Assembly: GCF_042684505.1 (NCBI RefSeq)
Contig: NZ_JBHULT010000012.1
Location: 1-64,000 of the forward strand
Length of the DNA: 64,000 nt
Direction of reading: 5' to 3'
Source of the DNA: Salinimicrobium flavum
GTDB lineage: Bacteria; Bacteroidota; Bacteroidia; Flavobacteriales; Flavobacteriaceae
A model generated the notes under the pieces. It worked only from the letters and a program-made list of their open reading frames with translations, had not been told where the DNA came from and made no database searches. Below are positions 32,464 to 41,233 of this stretch, one piece after another. The position numbers were made by a program, and so were the translations under genes. Each line of letters opens with the position of its first letter. Position 1 is the stretch's first letter.

Positions 32464-34299
32464 TTATTTCTTCCCTTCCATTTTGTCTTTCAATGCCTGA
32501 AGTTCTGAGTTAACATCACCCATAGTGGTGTTGTTCTGAGCTTGTTGTGTAGCGGCTTTTTTCTGAGCCTGCTTTACAATTTGTTGCTCCTCTTCCTTGT
32601 GAATAGCAGTATGTGATGCTACCACTCTCTTGAATTCTTTATTGAATTCAATGATCTGGAATTCTGCAGTTTCTCCTTGCTTCAGTTTGCTTCCGTCTTC
32701 TTTTTCAAGGTGACGTTGCGGAACGAATGCAGTGATATCTTCATTAAAGTCAACAGTCGCACCTTTGTCAACGATCTCTGTAATTGCAGCTGTGTGAGTA
32801 GTTCCTACAGCGAATTCAGTTTCGTATTTATCCCATGGGTTAGACTCGGTTTGCTTGTGACCCAGGCTTAATTTACGTCCTTCTACATCAAGCTCAAGAA
32901 CTACAACGTCAAGTTTGTCACCTACGTTAGTAAATTCTGATGGATGCTTGATCTTTTTGGTCCATGAAAGGTCTGAGATATAGATAAGTCCGTCGATTCC
33001 TTCTTCAAGTTCTACGAAAACTCCGAAGTTAGTAAAGTTACGAACGATACCTGTGTGTCTTGAACCTACAGGATATTTAGAAGTGATATCAGTCCATGGG
33101 TCTGGAGTCAATTGCTTGATACCAAGAGACATTTTTCTGTCTTCACGGTCTAAGGTAAGGATCTGTGCCTCTACCTCATCTCCAACGTTCACGAAGTCCT
33201 GAGCTGAGCGCAGGTGAGTACTCCATGACATTTCAGAAACGTGGATAAGACCTTCAACACCTTCAGCAACTTCGATAAATGCACCGTAATCTGCGATCAC
33301 AACTACCTTACCTTTTACTTTGTCACCAATTTTAAGGTTCTCGTCAAGAGCTTCCCATGGGTGTTTGCTAAGCTGCTTAAGACCAAGCTGAATTCTTGTT
33401 TTAGCCTCATCAAAGTCAAGGATAACAACATTCAGTTTTTGATCAAGCTCAACGATCTCATTCGGGTGGTTGATACGAGACCATGAAAGGTCTGTAATAT
33501 GGATAAGTCCATCAACACCTCCAAGGTCAACGAATACTCCGTAAGAAGTGATGTTCTTAACAGTACCTTCAAGTACCTGACCTTTTTCAAGCTGCCCGAT
33601 AATTTCTTTTTTCTGCTCTTCGATATCGGCTTCGATAAGCGCTTTGTGAGAAACAACAACGTTCTTGAACTCGTGGTTGATCTTTACCACTTTGAATTCC
33701 ATTGTTTTTCCAACATATGCATCGTAATCCCTGATTGGTTTCACATCGATCTGTGATCCCGGAAGGAAAGCTTCAATTCCAAATACATCTACGATCATAC
33801 CACCTTTGGTACGACATTTAACGTAACCATTAACGATAAGACCTTCATCATGAGACTTGTTCACACGGTCCCATGCCATAATAACACGAGCCTTACGGTG
33901 AGAAAGGATCAATTGGCCAGTAGCATCTTCACGAACATCGATCAATACCTCAACTTCATCTCCTACTTTAAGATCTGGGTTGTAACGGAACTCGTTAAGA
34001 GAAATTACACCTTCACTCTTCGCATTGATGTCGATGATCGCATCACGATCTGTAATGTTAATTACAGTTCCTTTTGTTACTTCGTCATCTAAAGTGTCAA
34101 CGAAATTTGCGGCTACAAGCTTCTCGAATTCTTCCAGCTTCTGGTCGTCGATAGGATCAATTCCTTCTTCGTAGTTGTGCCAGTTGAATTCTTTTAAGAA
34201 TTGCTCAGGGTTTTGCTGTTGTGCAGCAGTCTCAGGTTGAGATGCAGTATCCATACCGGCTACTTCCTGAACTTCTTGGTTTTTGTTTTCTTCAGCCAT
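32464..34299 (-). CDS. rpsA: 30S ribosomal protein S1
   Basis: 611 residues with six S1-type RNA-binding repeats, for example VKNITSYGVFVDLGGVDGLIHITDLSW, VVIADYGAFIEVAEGVEGLIHVSE and IVRNFTNFGVFVELEEGIDGLIYISD. N- and C-terminal ends are acidic/Gln-rich as in other Bacteroidota S1. It binds mRNA to help initiation on the 30S subunit, which matters in this phylum where Shine-Dalgarno sites are rare. A well-formed promoter is seen at 34423-34453 with a leader of about 115 bases. cmk lies upstream on the same strand. Confidence 0.97.
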   Translation of the reverse strand: MAEENKNQEVQEVAGMDTASQPETAAQQQNPEQFLKEFNWHNYEEGIDPIDDQKLEEFEKLVAANFVDTLDDEVTKGTVINITDRDAIIDINAKSEGVISLNEFRYNPDLKVGDEVEVLIDVREDATGQLILSHRKARVIMAWDRVNKSHDEGLIVNGYVKCRTKGGMIVDVFGIEAFLPGSQIDVKPIRDYDAYVGKTMEFKVVKINHEFKNVVVSHKALIEADIEEQKKEIIGQLEKGQVLEGTVKNITSYGVFVDLGGVDGLIHITDLSWSRINHPNEIVELDQKLNVVILDFDEAKTRIQLGLKQLSKHPWEALDENLKIGDKVKGKVVVIADYGAFIEVAEGVEGLIHVSEMSWSTHLRSAQDFVNVGDEVEAQILTLDREDRKMSLGIKQLTPDPWTDITSKYPVGSRHTGIVRNFTNFGVFVELEEGIDGLIYISDLSWTKKIKHPSEFTNVGDKLDVVVLELDVEGRKLSLGHKQTESNPWDKYETEFAVGTTHTAAITEIVDKGATVDFNEDITAFVPQRHLEKEDGSKLKQGETAEFQIIEFNKEFKRVVASHTAIHKEEEQQIVKQAQKKAATQQAQNNTTMGDVNSELQALKDKMEGKK

Positions 34300-34422
34300 T
34301 GCTGATAATTAATTTGTATCCTGTATTCCTTCGGAAGAAATGCTGCAATAAAAGAACACAGAAGTGTTTATAAATTTGATTTTCAACCCTTTTACTCTTC
34401 CAACCTATTGCTAAAAGGAGTG

Positions 34423-34453
34423 CAAAAATACAATTATTTTATTCAATTGTCAA
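34423..34453 (-). promoter_or_regulatory. Bacteroidota-type promoter of rpsA
   Basis: On the minus strand TTG (34451-34453) is followed, after exactly 20 bases, by TATTTTTG (34430-34423), matching TTG-N19-21-TAnnTTTG. Transcription should start near 34417, giving an rpsA leader of about 115 bases. Confidence 0.75.
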
Positions 34454-34643
34454 TAATCATTGAACAATTATCAGGAGGAATTTGTGATGGGGAACTTGAG
34501 GACGAGGAGAATGGGAGACGTTAGTTGGTAGACTTTAGAGAAGGTATATGATATCTTGTATAACTATTATCTTCAAATTTTTTAAATCTTCAAACTGTTT
34601 TGAAATTGAAGGTTGGGCCCTTGAAGATTTTTCTCAAGAAGAA

Positions 34644-34684
34644 GGAGATTGCTTCAGTCGCCGATTGGCTCCTTCGCAAAGACG
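34644..34684. repeat. REP-like dispersed repeat, degenerate copy
   Basis: The stretch GGAGATTGCTTCAGTCGCC..CTCCTTCGCAAAGACG resembles the very common intergenic family containing GATTGCTTC and CTTCGCAA...GACG. Only one copy is seen here, with mutations. Confidence 0.45.
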
Positions 34685-34717
34685 TTCAAAAACTGAAAAA
34701 TTGATCATTGGTATTTG

Positions 34718-35410
34718 TTAATTGGTAATTGTAGCCCTGTAAAGGTCCATGATCCTTTCGAATTGCCCGGTTAAAGTGAGATGGGAGTTGTCTATTTCTT
34801 TTGCATCTTTGGCTTTAATCAAAGGGGAGTCTTTTCTTGTGGTGTCTAAAAGGTCTCTTTCCTGAACATTTTCCAGTACCTCTTTATAGGTAACATCTTC
34901 TCCTCTTTCTGAAAGTTCTTTGAATCTTCTTTGAGCCCGTTCTTCTGCCGAAGCAGTCATAAAGATCTTCAGTTCGGCATCAGGGAAAACCACCGTTCCT
35001 ATATCGCGACCATCCATCACGATCCCTTTTTCCTTCCCCATTTCCTGCTGCTGGGCGACCAGCATCTCCCTCACCTCAGGTACTGCCGCAACCTTACTTA
35101 CGTATTGGGATACTTCCATTTGCCGTATCTCTTTTTCAATATTTTCATCATTAAGATACATCTCACCAAAACCTACTTCCGGATTAAAGATGAATTTTAA
35201 CTTCACAGCAGGAAGATCGGCGACAAGGGCTTTTTTATCGAAATCCTGTTCAGAAATAAAATTTTTCCGAAGAGCGTATAATGTTACCGCCCTATACATG
35301 GCCCCTGTATCTACATACACATACCCAAGTTCTTTGGCGAGTTGTTTGGCAACCGTACTTTTTCCGGTAGAGGAGAATCCGTCTATAGCAATGGTGATCT
35401 TTTTATTCAT
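34718..35410 (-). CDS. cmk: Cytidylate kinase
   Basis: 230 residues. P-loop GFSSTGKSTVAKQLA (11-25), nucleotide-binding DTGAMYR (36-42), MDGRDIGTVVFPDA and the mobile SAEERAQRR lid helix are all present. It phosphorylates CMP and dCMP in the cytoplasm. Upstream on the same strand is lon, separated by a terminator; downstream is rpsA, the widely conserved cmk-rpsA neighbourhood. Confidence 0.97.
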   Translation of the reverse strand: MNKKITIAIDGFSSTGKSTVAKQLAKELGYVYVDTGAMYRAVTLYALRKNFISEQDFDKKALVADLPAVKLKFIFNPEVGFGEMYLNDENIEKEIRQMEVSQYVSKVAAVPEVREMLVAQQQEMGKEKGIVMDGRDIGTVVFPDAELKIFMTASAEERAQRRFKELSERGEDVTYKEVLENVQERDLLDTTRKDSPLIKAKDAKEIDNSHLTLTGQFERIMDLYRATITN

Positions 35411-35525
35411 AAGGTTTTGTATGGGCTAGAAGCCGTAAGACTTCAGGTGCTGTTCAGCGATATAAATCCGGCTTTAGATGCAAAAATAGGAAAATAGGAA
35501 GCTTCTGAAAGAAATATGGAAAACA

Positions 35526-35552
35526 AAAAACTCCGGGGTTTCCCCGGAGTTT
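35526..35552 (-). terminator. Rho-independent terminator after lon
   Basis: AAAACTCCGGGG/CCCCGGAGTTTT, a 12-bp perfect stem with a three-base loop, 17 bp after the lon stop codon. The A run at 35525 side serves as T run on the minus strand. Confidence 0.88.
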
Positions 35553-35568
35553 TAAAATTATTTTTCTT

Positions 35569-38019
35569 CTATAACTTCTTCGGGTTTTTCACCTTTTCCT
35601 TAAGAATAGCGAGCTCGATCACCTCCTTCATTTCCTTCACGTAATGAAAGGTAAGCCCTTTGAGATATTCCTCCTTGATCTCCTCTATATCTTTCTTGTT
35701 CTCCTCACAAAGAATGATCTCTTTGATGTGAGCTCTTTTCGCTGCAAGGATCTTTTCCTTGATCCCTCCCACCGGAAGTACTTTTCCTCTAAGGGTGATC
35801 TCCCCGGTCATTGCGATACTTTTCTTCACTTTCCGCTGTGTAAACAAGGAAACGAGCGAGGTAAGCATTGTGATCCCGGCGCTTGGTCCGTCCTTTGGAG
35901 TTGCTCCTTCAGGAACGTGGATGTGAACATTATATTTATCAATGATCTCAGGATCTATTCCTAAAAACTCTGCATTCCCTTTAATATATTCCAGGGCGAT
36001 AGTAGCCGATTCCTTCATTACTTTTCCAAGGTTACCCGTAATATTGAGTGTACCCTTTCCTTTTGAAAGTATTGATTCAATAAAGAGGATGTCTCCTCCT
36101 ACCTGTGTCCAGGCCAACCCAGTCACTACCCCGGCAGTTTCATTGTCTTCATACTTATCCCGCTCCATTTTAGGCCTTCCCAAAACCTCAAGGACATCAG
36201 CTTCGCTGATCTTTATGTTATATTCCTCTTCCATGGCAATATTCTTGGCGGCATACCGTACCATTTTAGCCAGTTGCTTCTCAAGTCCACGCACTCCAGA
36301 TTCACGGGTGTACCCTTCCACGATCTTTTCCAGGAGCTTTTTACTGATCTTCAGATTCTCTTTGGTAAGGCCGTGTTCTTCCAGTTGCTTCGGAAGCAAA
36401 TGTTGTTTTGCTATCTCCACCTTTTCCTCAATGGTATAACCGGTTACGTTGATCACCTCCATACGGTCCCGAAGAGCCGGTTGAATGGTAGAAAGGTTGT
36501 TGGCAGTGGCTACGAACATTACCTTTGAAAGGTCGAAGGGCATTTCCAGGAAGTTGTCATGGAATTCACTGTTCTGTTCGGGATCCAATACCTCAAGTAA
36601 CGCTGAAGAAGGATCCCCGCTGTGACCAATACTAAGTTTATCTATTTCATCAAGAACAAAGACGGGATTGCTTGTCCCCGCTTTTTTAAGGGACTGGACG
36701 ATACGTCCAGGCATAGCTCCTATATATGTTTTTCTATGCCCCCTTATCTCTGCTTCATCCCGTAAACCTCCCAGGGAAACCCTCACGTATTCCCTTCCGA
36801 GGGCTTCTGCGATAGATTTTCCCAGACTCGTTTTTCCCACACCCGGAGGTCCATATAGACATAAAATGGGAGACTTCATATCATTTCTTATCTTGAGAAC
36901 GGCAAGGTATTCAATGATCCTTTTCTTAACGTCCTCCAGACCATAATGGTCCCGGTCAAGGATTCGTTGTGCTCTTTTGAGGTCAAATTTATCTTTGCTG
37001 AACTCATTCCATGGCAGGTCCAGAAAAAGGTCAAGATAATTTCGCTGAATGGAATATTCAGCCACCTGCGGATTCATACGCTGCATTTTCGCAAGCTCTT
37101 TCTCAAAATGCTCTTTGACATTTTCAGGCCATTTTTTCTTTTTTGCACGGGCACGCATTTCCTCAACATCTCCTTCATGTGAAACACCTCCAAGCTCTTC
37201 CTGGATGGTTTTCATTTGCTGGTGAAGAAAATATTCCCGCTGCTGCTGGCTCATGTCGCTTTGCACCTTTGACTGGATGTCATTCTTTAGCTCAAGCTTA
37301 TGATACTCCATGTTCATGAATTTAAGAGTGGACAAAGCCCGATCCTTAAGATTATTGGTTTCTAATAATTTCTGTTTCTCTTCAACCGAAAGATTCATAT
37401 TGGAAGAAACAAAGTTGATCAGGAAAGAAGGGCTTTCAATATTCTGAATAGCAAAAGAAGCTTCAGAAGGAATATTAGGGCTGTTCTTAATGATCTGCAA
37501 GGCAAGGTCCTTAATGGATTCTATAATGGCACTAAATTCCTCATTATCTACGGCAGGTCGTGCTTCAGGAACTTCCTTGATACGTGCTTTCATGTATGGT
37601 TTCTCCTCGATGACCTCGGTAACCTCAAAGCGTTTTTTACCCTGTATGATCACAGTGGTGTTTCCATCGGGCATTTTCAAGACCCTGAGGATTCTCGCAA
37701 CTACTCCTATCTTATTGATGTCTTTTGCGGAAGGATTCTCTACTTTCTCATCTTTCTGTGAGACTACTCCAATTACCTTGCTGTCGCTATTGGCTTCATT
37801 AATAAGTTTAATGGAAGTATCACGGCCCGCTGTAATAGGAATTACTACCCCGGGAAATAAAACCGTGTTTCTTAATGGAAGTATCGGCAATACTCCAGGG
37901 AGGTCCTCTTTATTTATTTCTTCTTCATCTTCGGGGGTCATTAGTGGGATTAATTCTGCATCCTCATCTATTCCCTGAAATGACAGACTGTCAAGATTTG
38001 TAAATTTTGTTCTGCCCAT
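35569..38019 (-). CDS. lon: ATP-dependent Lon protease
   Basis: 816 residues, full length. The N-terminal LAN domain (about 45-240) starts LPGVLPILPLRNTVLFPGVVIPI, the AAA domain carries GPPGVGKTSLGKS and the Walker B DEIDKL, and the C-terminal serine-lysine dyad is Ser713 (in GPSAGITM) with Lys756 (in GGIKEKI). It degrades damaged and some regulatory proteins in the cytoplasm. The N-terminus carries an extra acidic stretch of about 40 residues. The gene is divergent from the ECF sigma operon, with 217 bp between. Confidence 0.98.
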   Translation of the reverse strand: MGRTKFTNLDSLSFQGIDEDAELIPLMTPEDEEEINKEDLPGVLPILPLRNTVLFPGVVIPITAGRDTSIKLINEANSDSKVIGVVSQKDEKVENPSAKDINKIGVVARILRVLKMPDGNTTVIIQGKKRFEVTEVIEEKPYMKARIKEVPEARPAVDNEEFSAIIESIKDLALQIIKNSPNIPSEASFAIQNIESPSFLINFVSSNMNLSVEEKQKLLETNNLKDRALSTLKFMNMEYHKLELKNDIQSKVQSDMSQQQREYFLHQQMKTIQEELGGVSHEGDVEEMRARAKKKKWPENVKEHFEKELAKMQRMNPQVAEYSIQRNYLDLFLDLPWNEFSKDKFDLKRAQRILDRDHYGLEDVKKRIIEYLAVLKIRNDMKSPILCLYGPPGVGKTSLGKSIAEALGREYVRVSLGGLRDEAEIRGHRKTYIGAMPGRIVQSLKKAGTSNPVFVLDEIDKLSIGHSGDPSSALLEVLDPEQNSEFHDNFLEMPFDLSKVMFVATANNLSTIQPALRDRMEVINVTGYTIEEKVEIAKQHLLPKQLEEHGLTKENLKISKKLLEKIVEGYTRESGVRGLEKQLAKMVRYAAKNIAMEEEYNIKISEADVLEVLGRPKMERDKYEDNETAGVVTGLAWTQVGGDILFIESILSKGKGTLNITGNLGKVMKESATIALEYIKGNAEFLGIDPEIIDKYNVHIHVPEGATPKDGPSAGITMLTSLVSLFTQRKVKKSIAMTGEITLRGKVLPVGGIKEKILAAKRAHIKEIILCEENKKDIEEIKEEYLKGLTFHYVKEMKEVIELAILKEKVKNPKKL

Positions 38020-38236
38020 ATCTATTTTTAAGTCAAACTGTCACAGCAGTTATTAAATATTATATTTCTCTTATCTTTCTAACCTTAATTTTTCCTGTAT
38101 TACAGAAGGTTAAGGTGCTTTACTACTGCGTTAATTCAATTGTTATGCCAACGTTCGAAATATATTTTAAAAGAAATTTTCGTGAAACTGTAACAATTTT
38201 GTCTTTCACCTATCTTTATTATAAAGCGTTGATATT

Positions 38237-38797
38237 TTGACACTAACCACAACACATATTGATGAGCTTTTGGAAAAATGCCGTCGCGGAGACGAGCGTG
38301 CCCAAATGAAAATTTACAAAAAATACAGCAAAGCTATGTACAATACCGCTTTACGTATCGTAAAACATTCAGCAGAAGCCGAAGATATCATGCAGGAGTG
38401 TTTTCTCAAGGCGTTTACCAAATTAGATTCGTATGAGGGCACCTCCACTTTTGGTGCATGGCTTAAGAAGATCGTGGTTAATCATAGCATAAATGCCTAT
38501 AACAAAAAAATAAAGTACCAGGAGGTATCCTACAATGACCAGTTTAAAAATGCAGTTGATGATGGGATGGGGATTTCATCTGAAGAGGAAGAAGCAAACC
38601 CCAAAGTAAAAATGATCATGAGAACCCTGAACAGTTTAAAGGAAAATTACAGGGTTGCTCTTACCCTTCACCTTATAGAAGGATATGACCATGAAGAGAT
38701 CTGTGAGATCATGGGCATTTCCTACGCTAACTGCAGAACAACAATATCCAGAGCTAAAGAAAGCCTGAGAAAAAAATTAAGTACCTATGAAAACTGA
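38237..38797 (+). CDS. ECF-type RNA polymerase sigma-70 factor
   Basis: 186 residues from a TTG start; no ATG is available between the upstream stop codon at 38222 and this frame. Region 2 (ARQ-like KIYKKYSKAMYNTALRIVKHSAEAEDIMQECFLKAF) and region 4 (LKENYRVALTLHLIEGYDHEEICEIMGISYANCRTTISRAKESLRKKL) are clear, with no region 3. It heads an operon with a membrane-anchored protein and two exported solenoids, whose overlaps indicate a common transcript. It is typical for ECF factors to control their own operon. Inference: it responds to an envelope signal. Confidence 0.93.
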   Translation: MTLTTTHIDELLEKCRRGDERAQMKIYKKYSKAMYNTALRIVKHSAEAEDIMQECFLKAFTKLDSYEGTSTFGAWLKKIVVNHSINAYNKKIKYQEVSYNDQFKNAVDDGMGISSEEEEANPKVKMIMRTLNSLKENYRVALTLHLIEGYDHEEICEIMGISYANCRTTISRAKESLRKKLSTYEN

Positions 38798-39344
38798 TAA
38801 TCTAAAAGATCTTTTTGATCAACTGGACTTTGATGTTGCCGAACCGCCGGTACAACACGAAGAAAGGTTTAGGGAAAAGCTACGAAACCAACCCGGAAGA
38901 AAGACGAAAAGATCTGGGGTGATCACCCTTTGGCTTCCCGTTATGGCAGTGGCAGCAAGCCTTTTTATGGCTTTCCTCCTCTTCCAGGGAGTACTGAATG
39001 ACCCTTTTAGTCAAAGAACTGAATTAGCCAATGTTTCCCCGGAAATGAAGGAAACCCAGAATTTCTATGCTTCGGTCATCAAGAACGAGCTGGAGAACCT
39101 GGAGGCTCAGAAAACCCCCGAAACCGAAGCTGTTATTGCAGATGCCCTAAATCAACTGGAAATCCTTGAAAAAGATTATGAAAAACTTAAAAAGGACCTT
39201 CAAAAAAGTGGGCAGGACAAAAGGGTCATCTATGCGATGATCTCTAATTTCCAGCAAAGAATAGACCTCTTGAATACCGTCTTAGAAAAAGTAGAAACTA
39301 TAAACACCCTAAAAAATTCACCCCATGAAAACAGCATTATATAA
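38787..39344 (+). CDS. Membrane protein following ECF sigma factor, likely anti-sigma
   Basis: 185 residues, one membrane helix near residues 46-66 (ITLWLPVMAVAASLFMAFLLF), a short cytoplasmic N-terminus, and a long acidic helical, coiled-coil-like domain outside (VIADALNQLEILEKDYEKLKKDLQ). It begins 11 bp inside the sigma gene and ends 20 bp inside the next gene, so production of the three is coupled. The position and topology fit an anti-sigma factor, but I cannot name a known anti-sigma domain such as ZAS. Confidence 0.75.
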   Translation: MKTDNLKDLFDQLDFDVAEPPVQHEERFREKLRNQPGRKTKRSGVITLWLPVMAVAASLFMAFLLFQGVLNDPFSQRTELANVSPEMKETQNFYASVIKNELENLEAQKTPETEAVIADALNQLEILEKDYEKLKKDLQKSGQDKRVIYAMISNFQQRIDLLNTVLEKVETINTLKNSPHENSII

Positions 39345-40416
39345 GATCCTCTTAGCACTTATCCTGGTGCCGGCACTCGCATGTGCCAATGACGGATATA
39401 AAGGAAGATACACTAAACAGAAAAAGATCAACAGGGAATTCACTGTTACGGCAAACGATCTCCTTAAGATCAACAATAGTTACGGTAACATTGATATTAT
39501 TACCTGGGACCGTAACCGTATTGAGATTGAAGTGATCATTACCACCAATGGAAATGACGAAGAAAAAGTAATTGAGCGTTTGAAGAATATTGATGTACAG
39601 TTCAACCAGTCTGGCGGAGAAGTGAGTGCAAAAACCCTTTTTGAGAATTCCAACAGGTCTTTCTGGAGCAATATCTTCGGAAGCAGCAGCAATGTCAATA
39701 TGGAAGTTAATTACCGTATCAAAGCACCGGTTACCAACAACATGAACCTTTCCAATGACTACGGAAGCATTAACCTGGACAAACTTACCGGGAATGCCAC
39801 AATCTCCTGTGACTACGGGAAGATCATGATAGGGGAACTATTGGGCAGCAATAACAACCTGAATTTTGACTATACCCGTAACAGCACCATACATTATGTG
39901 AAGAAGGCCAGGATCAATGCAGATTATTCTGAATTTACCATTGATGAAGCGGGAACGCTTGACATCTCTGCAGATTATACCGACTCACACATCCTCAAGG
40001 TTGAGAATATTAGCTTCAACAATGATTATGGCTCGTTAAAGATTGACAAACTCAGGAACATAAAAGGCCAGGGAGATTACCTGGGAGTCCGCCTAGGTCT
40101 TGTTTATGGCTCTGCAGACCTAAATCTCGATTACGGTTCTGCTCATATCCAAAAGATCATGCCAGGGCTTAAATCATTGAATATTGACAGTGATTATACT
40201 TCCCTTAAAATTGGGTATGACAGGGAGGGTCCTTTTTCCTTTGACATAAATACTTCTTACGGAAATATAAAAGGTATGGATGGCAATGGTTTTACCATAA
40301 ACAAACTTAACCAGTCAGGTAGTGATAATAAATACCAGGGGCATTACCTCAGCGGGAATTCCGGTGGCATGGTCAAAATAAACTCAAGTTTTGGCAGCGT
40401 GACGTTTACCCACTAA
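39325..40416 (+). CDS. Secreted beta-solenoid protein with DYGS-like repeats (DUF4097-like)
   Basis: 363 residues with a signal peptide (cut around ACAND, residue ~20). About twelve repeats of roughly 20 residues, each with a core such as NDYGSINLDKL, SCDYGKIMIGEL, NNDYGSLKIDKL, LDYGSAHIQKI, form a right-handed beta-solenoid pattern. The start ATG lies inside the previous gene by 20 bp. I know of no activity for this family; it is exported, possibly outer-membrane-associated, and under the same operon as the sigma factor and head-GIN protein. Confidence 0.8.
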   Translation: MKTALYKILLALILVPALACANDGYKGRYTKQKKINREFTVTANDLLKINNSYGNIDIITWDRNRIEIEVIITTNGNDEEKVIERLKNIDVQFNQSGGEVSAKTLFENSNRSFWSNIFGSSSNVNMEVNYRIKAPVTNNMNLSNDYGSINLDKLTGNATISCDYGKIMIGELLGSNNNLNFDYTRNSTIHYVKKARINADYSEFTIDEAGTLDISADYTDSHILKVENISFNNDYGSLKIDKLRNIKGQGDYLGVRLGLVYGSADLNLDYGSAHIQKIMPGLKSLNIDSDYTSLKIGYDREGPFSFDINTSYGNIKGMDGNGFTINKLNQSGSDNKYQGHYLSGNSGGMVKINSSFGSVTFTH

Positions 40417-40441
40417 AATATTAATCAAAAAATCAAAAAGA

Positions 40442-41176
40442 ATGAAAAAATTAGCGATCACTCTAAGTATAGTTGCACTTTCCTTCCAAACTGCAGATGC
40501 TCAGTGGTGGAAAGGCAGTAAGGAAATTGACGGCAACGGTAAAATGACCACTCAAACGAGGACAGTTCCAAAATATGACCAGGTGAACCTTATAGGTTCT
40601 ATGGATGTGGAATTTGTAAGAGGAAAAGAGGGCAACCTGAAACTAGAAGCCGAAGAGAATTTAATGGAATATATCGTTACTGAAGTCGACGGAAATTCCT
40701 TAAAGATCACTGTAGAAAAAGGTTTCAGCCTGTCTCCCTCCCGAAATAAAGGCATCAAAGTGACGGTGCCGATTGAAACCCTTGAGGGAGTAAGTCTTAC
40801 CGGGTCTGGCGATATATATTCTTCAGATGAAATAAGGGCAGAGAAATTTGAGATCAAACTTACAGGATCCGGGGACATCAGGCTGCCATTGGTGGCGAAA
40901 GATGCGAGTGCTACCATTACCGGTTCAGGAGATATTAGCCTTAGAGGAAGCGCGAGTGACTTCAACTGTAAAGTTATAGGATCTGGCGACATCAGTGCTT
41001 TTGACTTTAGGTGTGAAACCGTGGATGCTACGGTAATAGGTTCAGGAGACCTGGAGGTCTATGCTTCCGAAGCCTTAAGAGCGAAGATCCCAGGTTCGGG
41101 TGACATTCAGTATAAAGGCAACCCAAAGAACGAAGATTTCAAGACAATGGGATCAGGAGATATTACCAAAAGATAG
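40442..41176 (+). CDS. Head-GIN domain protein (DUF2807) with GSGD repeats
   Basis: 244 residues with a signal peptide (cut near DAQWW, residue ~20). The whole mature part is the head-GIN/DUF2807 domain: after LIGSMDVEF come seven GSGD(I/L) turns at about 20-residue intervals (residues ~118, 138, 157, 176, 194, 213, 232), forming a beta-solenoid. The protein family is widespread in Bacteroidota with no known activity. It is the fourth gene of the sigma factor operon, 25 bp after the DYGS protein, and ends before a strong terminator. Confidence 0.9.
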   Translation: MKKLAITLSIVALSFQTADAQWWKGSKEIDGNGKMTTQTRTVPKYDQVNLIGSMDVEFVRGKEGNLKLEAEENLMEYIVTEVDGNSLKITVEKGFSLSPSRNKGIKVTVPIETLEGVSLTGSGDIYSSDEIRAEKFEIKLTGSGDIRLPLVAKDASATITGSGDISLRGSASDFNCKVIGSGDISAFDFRCETVDATVIGSGDLEVYASEALRAKIPGSGDIQYKGNPKNEDFKTMGSGDITKR

Positions 41177-41197
41177 ATACCCGAAAATACAATTTTT

Positions 41198-41233
41198 AAA
41201 GCGGCTTAAGGATCATTTCTTAAGCCGCTTTTT
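41198..41233. terminator. Bidirectional terminator between the ECF operon and the UMF1 gene
   Basis: A 13-bp stem AAAGCGGCTTAAG with its complement and a loop of about 8 bases, bordered by A on the left and T on the right, works in both directions. It overlaps the stop codon region of the minus-strand gene. Confidence 0.85.

Larger units (their letters stand above)
34300..34717. other. 418-bp intergenic region between rpsA and cmk
   Basis: Apart from the rpsA promoter and leader, the part closest to cmk (34454-34717) holds a REP-like sequence and AT-rich simple-sequence runs. I see no coding frame and no tRNA. Confidence 0.6.

Noticed and set aside
38188..38218. Promoter for the ECF sigma operon (CTG, 20 bases, TATCTTTA)
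   Set aside because: Both boxes deviate from the consensus, and ECF operons often use their own sigma-specific sites, so I do not list it.
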